DNA from: Pseudomonadota bacterium
GTDB lineage: Bacteria > Pseudomonadota > Gammaproteobacteria > Xanthomonadales > Xanthomonadaceae
Assembly: GCA_023394655.1 (NCBI GenBank)
Contig: JAEXAG010000097.1
Coordinates: forward strand, 1-10,898
Reading direction: 5' to 3'
Length of the DNA: 10,898 nucleotides
The stretch's first letter is position 1; the number at the start of each line of letters is the position of its first letter. The position numbers and the translations under genes are program-made. Under the pieces are notes generated by a model. It was not told where the DNA came from, searched no databases, and saw nothing but the letters and a program-made list of their open reading frames with translations. Positions 7,677 to 10,898 of the stretch are shown here, one piece after another.

Positions 7677-7680
<4 letters not shown>
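7258..7680 (-). CDS. Acyl-CoA thioesterase, hotdog fold (4HBT/YbgC-FadM type)
   Basis: A 140-residue protein of the usual length for single-domain hotdog thioesterases, which hydrolyse acyl-CoA to free acid and CoA in the cytoplasm. The N-terminal motif RWGDLDAMNHVNNATYLRY (residues 16-34) is the family signature; Asp19 is the probable catalytic acid and HVNN begins the long central helix. The following strands (VNYRLPIGYPARLSIEL, SLTVAHRIVD, GQVVVVWVD) fit the hotdog sheet. The start codon overlaps the uvrA stop as ATGA, and AGGA lies 7 nt upstream (7688-7691), inside uvrA, so its translation is probably coupled to uvrA. Chain-length preference is not predictable here. A link to DNA repair is not implied; the pairing may simply be operon history. 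Confidence 0.93.
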
Positions 7681-10556
<2,876 letters not shown>

Positions 10557-10601
10557 GGGCGGGGTCCTGGGGCGGGTGGGGCGGCCGAAGGCCAATCGTC
10601 A

Positions 10602-10630
10602 AGCCTAGCGGCACGCGGCGGCGGCGGCAA
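10602..10630 (-). promoter_or_regulatory. Candidate promoter of the uvrA operon
   Basis: On the minus strand TTGCCG (10630-10625) and TAGGCT (10607-10602) are separated by 17 bp. They match the sigma-70 hexamers at about half of the positions each. Transcription would start near 10596, leaving a leader of about 40 nt before the uvrA start. A better -35-like TTGACG (10602-10597) overlaps the -10 but has no AT-rich partner at the right distance. Confidence 0.3.
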
Positions 10631-10635
10631 CGCGC

Positions 10636-10654
10636 CGGGACATCGCCGGTCCCG
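10636..10654. other. Short inverted repeat in the uvrA/rplU divergent region
   Basis: CGGGAC (10636-10641) and GTCCCG (10649-10654) form a perfect 6-bp dyad with a 7-nt centre. It lies just upstream of the uvrA promoter candidate. It could be a protein-binding site or a chance event in GC-rich DNA; no known operator is recognised. Confidence 0.25.
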
Positions 10655-10711
10655 AAAGACCGCATGATCCTGAACCGCAGCCGGGTTCGGCCGCCCGATC
10701 CGCGTATCTGC

Positions 10712-10740
10712 TTGATCGGACGAAGGGAACCTGCCAGAAT
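10712..10740 (+). promoter_or_regulatory. Candidate rplU promoter
   Basis: TTGATC (10712-10717) is followed after exactly 17 bp by CAGAAT (10735-10740). The -10 is preceded by TGC (10732-10734), making an extended -10. Each hexamer matches the sigma-70 consensus at four of six positions. Transcription would start at about 10747, giving a leader of about 60 nt. This is the best promoter candidate in the window and fits a highly expressed ribosomal-protein gene. Confidence 0.6.
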
Positions 10741-10747
10741 TCCGCTT

Positions 10748-10769
10748 CTGTCCGCCTCCGGGTGGGCAG
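10748..10769 (+). promoter_or_regulatory. UCCG-tetraloop hairpin at the 5' end of the rplU leader
   Basis: CTGTCCGCC (10748-10756) pairs with GGTGGGCAG (10761-10769) over nine base pairs, two of them G-U wobbles. It closes a UCCG loop with a C-G pair, the geometry of the very stable UNCG tetraloop class. It would begin within a base or so of the predicted transcription start. It may protect the mRNA 5' end or take part in regulation of L21 synthesis. The nearby CTTCT/AGAAG pair (10745-10749, 10776-10780) is an alternative, incompatible fold that shares bases with this stem. Confidence 0.5.
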
Positions 10770-10808
10770 GCCCATAGAAGAACTACAGAACCGATAGAGG
10801 ATATTCCC

Positions 10809-10898
10809 ATGTACGCAGTCATCGTGACTGGCGGTAAGCAGTACCGCGTCATGCAGGGCGAAACCCTGCGAGTGGAAAAGCTCGAAGCCGAAGCCGGC
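10809..10898 (+). CDS. rplU: 50S ribosomal protein L21 (5' part, runs off the window)
   Basis: The first 30 codons are present, beginning MYAVIVTGGKQYRV and continuing with QGETLRVEKLEAEAG. This matches the N-terminus of bacterial L21 (E. coli begins MYAVFQSGGKQHRV). L21 is a small protein of the large ribosomal subunit that binds 23S rRNA. AGGA at 10798-10801 with a 7-nt spacer (within AGAGGA) is a strong ribosome site that fixes the start. In most gammaproteobacteria rpmA and obgE follow; they would lie beyond the right edge. Confidence 0.97.
   Translation, partial: MYAVIVTGGKQYRVMQGETLRVEKLEAEAG

Noticed and set aside
10557..10595. Longer uvrA start adding 13 residues
   Set aside because: The extra residues are Arg/Pro-rich and absent from the family; AGGA sits 8 nt before the ATG at 10556.
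10557..10711. LexA/SOS box upstream of uvrA
   Set aside because: Neither CTG-N10-CAG nor a TTAG-N6-TACTA type site was found by eye in the divergent region. A computed motif scan would be needed to exclude a degenerate site.

Overview
The window reads as a chromosomal housekeeping segment from a high-GC gammaproteobacterium. The best guess is the Xanthomonadaceae/Lysobacteraceae (Lysobacter, Luteimonas or Xanthomonas-like). This rests on the very GC-rich codon use, on an rplU gene divergent from uvrA, on a histidine-utilisation gene with ordinary gammaproteobacterial features, and on promoters with GC-rich spacers and extended -10 elements. No mobile element, tRNA, rRNA, CRISPR array or phage gene was seen.

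Plus strand, left part: the last 30 codons of an unrecognised gene (2-94) are followed by hutU (155-1825, urocanate hydratase), which has its own candidate extended -10 promoter. After a 130-bp gap with a GC-rich hairpin comes a 788-residue membrane-bound cyclic-di-GMP protein (1956-4322). It has two membrane helices around a CHASE3-like periplasmic region, then PAS, GGDEF and EAL domains. The GGDEF signature is degenerate (GGDQF) while most EAL metal and substrate residues are present, so it most likely degrades c-di-GMP or works as a sensor.

Minus strand, right part: four genes are packed head to tail, uvrA (10556-7677), a hotdog-fold acyl-CoA thioesterase (7680-7258), an exported M1-family metallopeptidase (7253-5187) and a six-helix membrane protein (5187-4267). 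The junctions are a 4-nt ATGA overlap, a 4-nt gap and a 1-nt TGATG overlap, so co-transcription and translational coupling are likely. The last gene runs 56 bp into the 3' end of the convergent c-di-GMP gene, with no obvious terminator between them.

Far right: a 252-bp divergent region separates uvrA from rplU, whose first 30 codons (10809-10898) are in the window. It holds a good rplU promoter candidate, a strong C(UCCG)G tetraloop hairpin that would sit at the very 5' end of the rplU mRNA, and a weaker uvrA promoter candidate.

No clearly new system is visible. The points most worth following up are the predicted catalytically split GGDEF/EAL protein with two altered signature residues, the peptidase plus membrane-protein pair, and the rplU leader hairpin.
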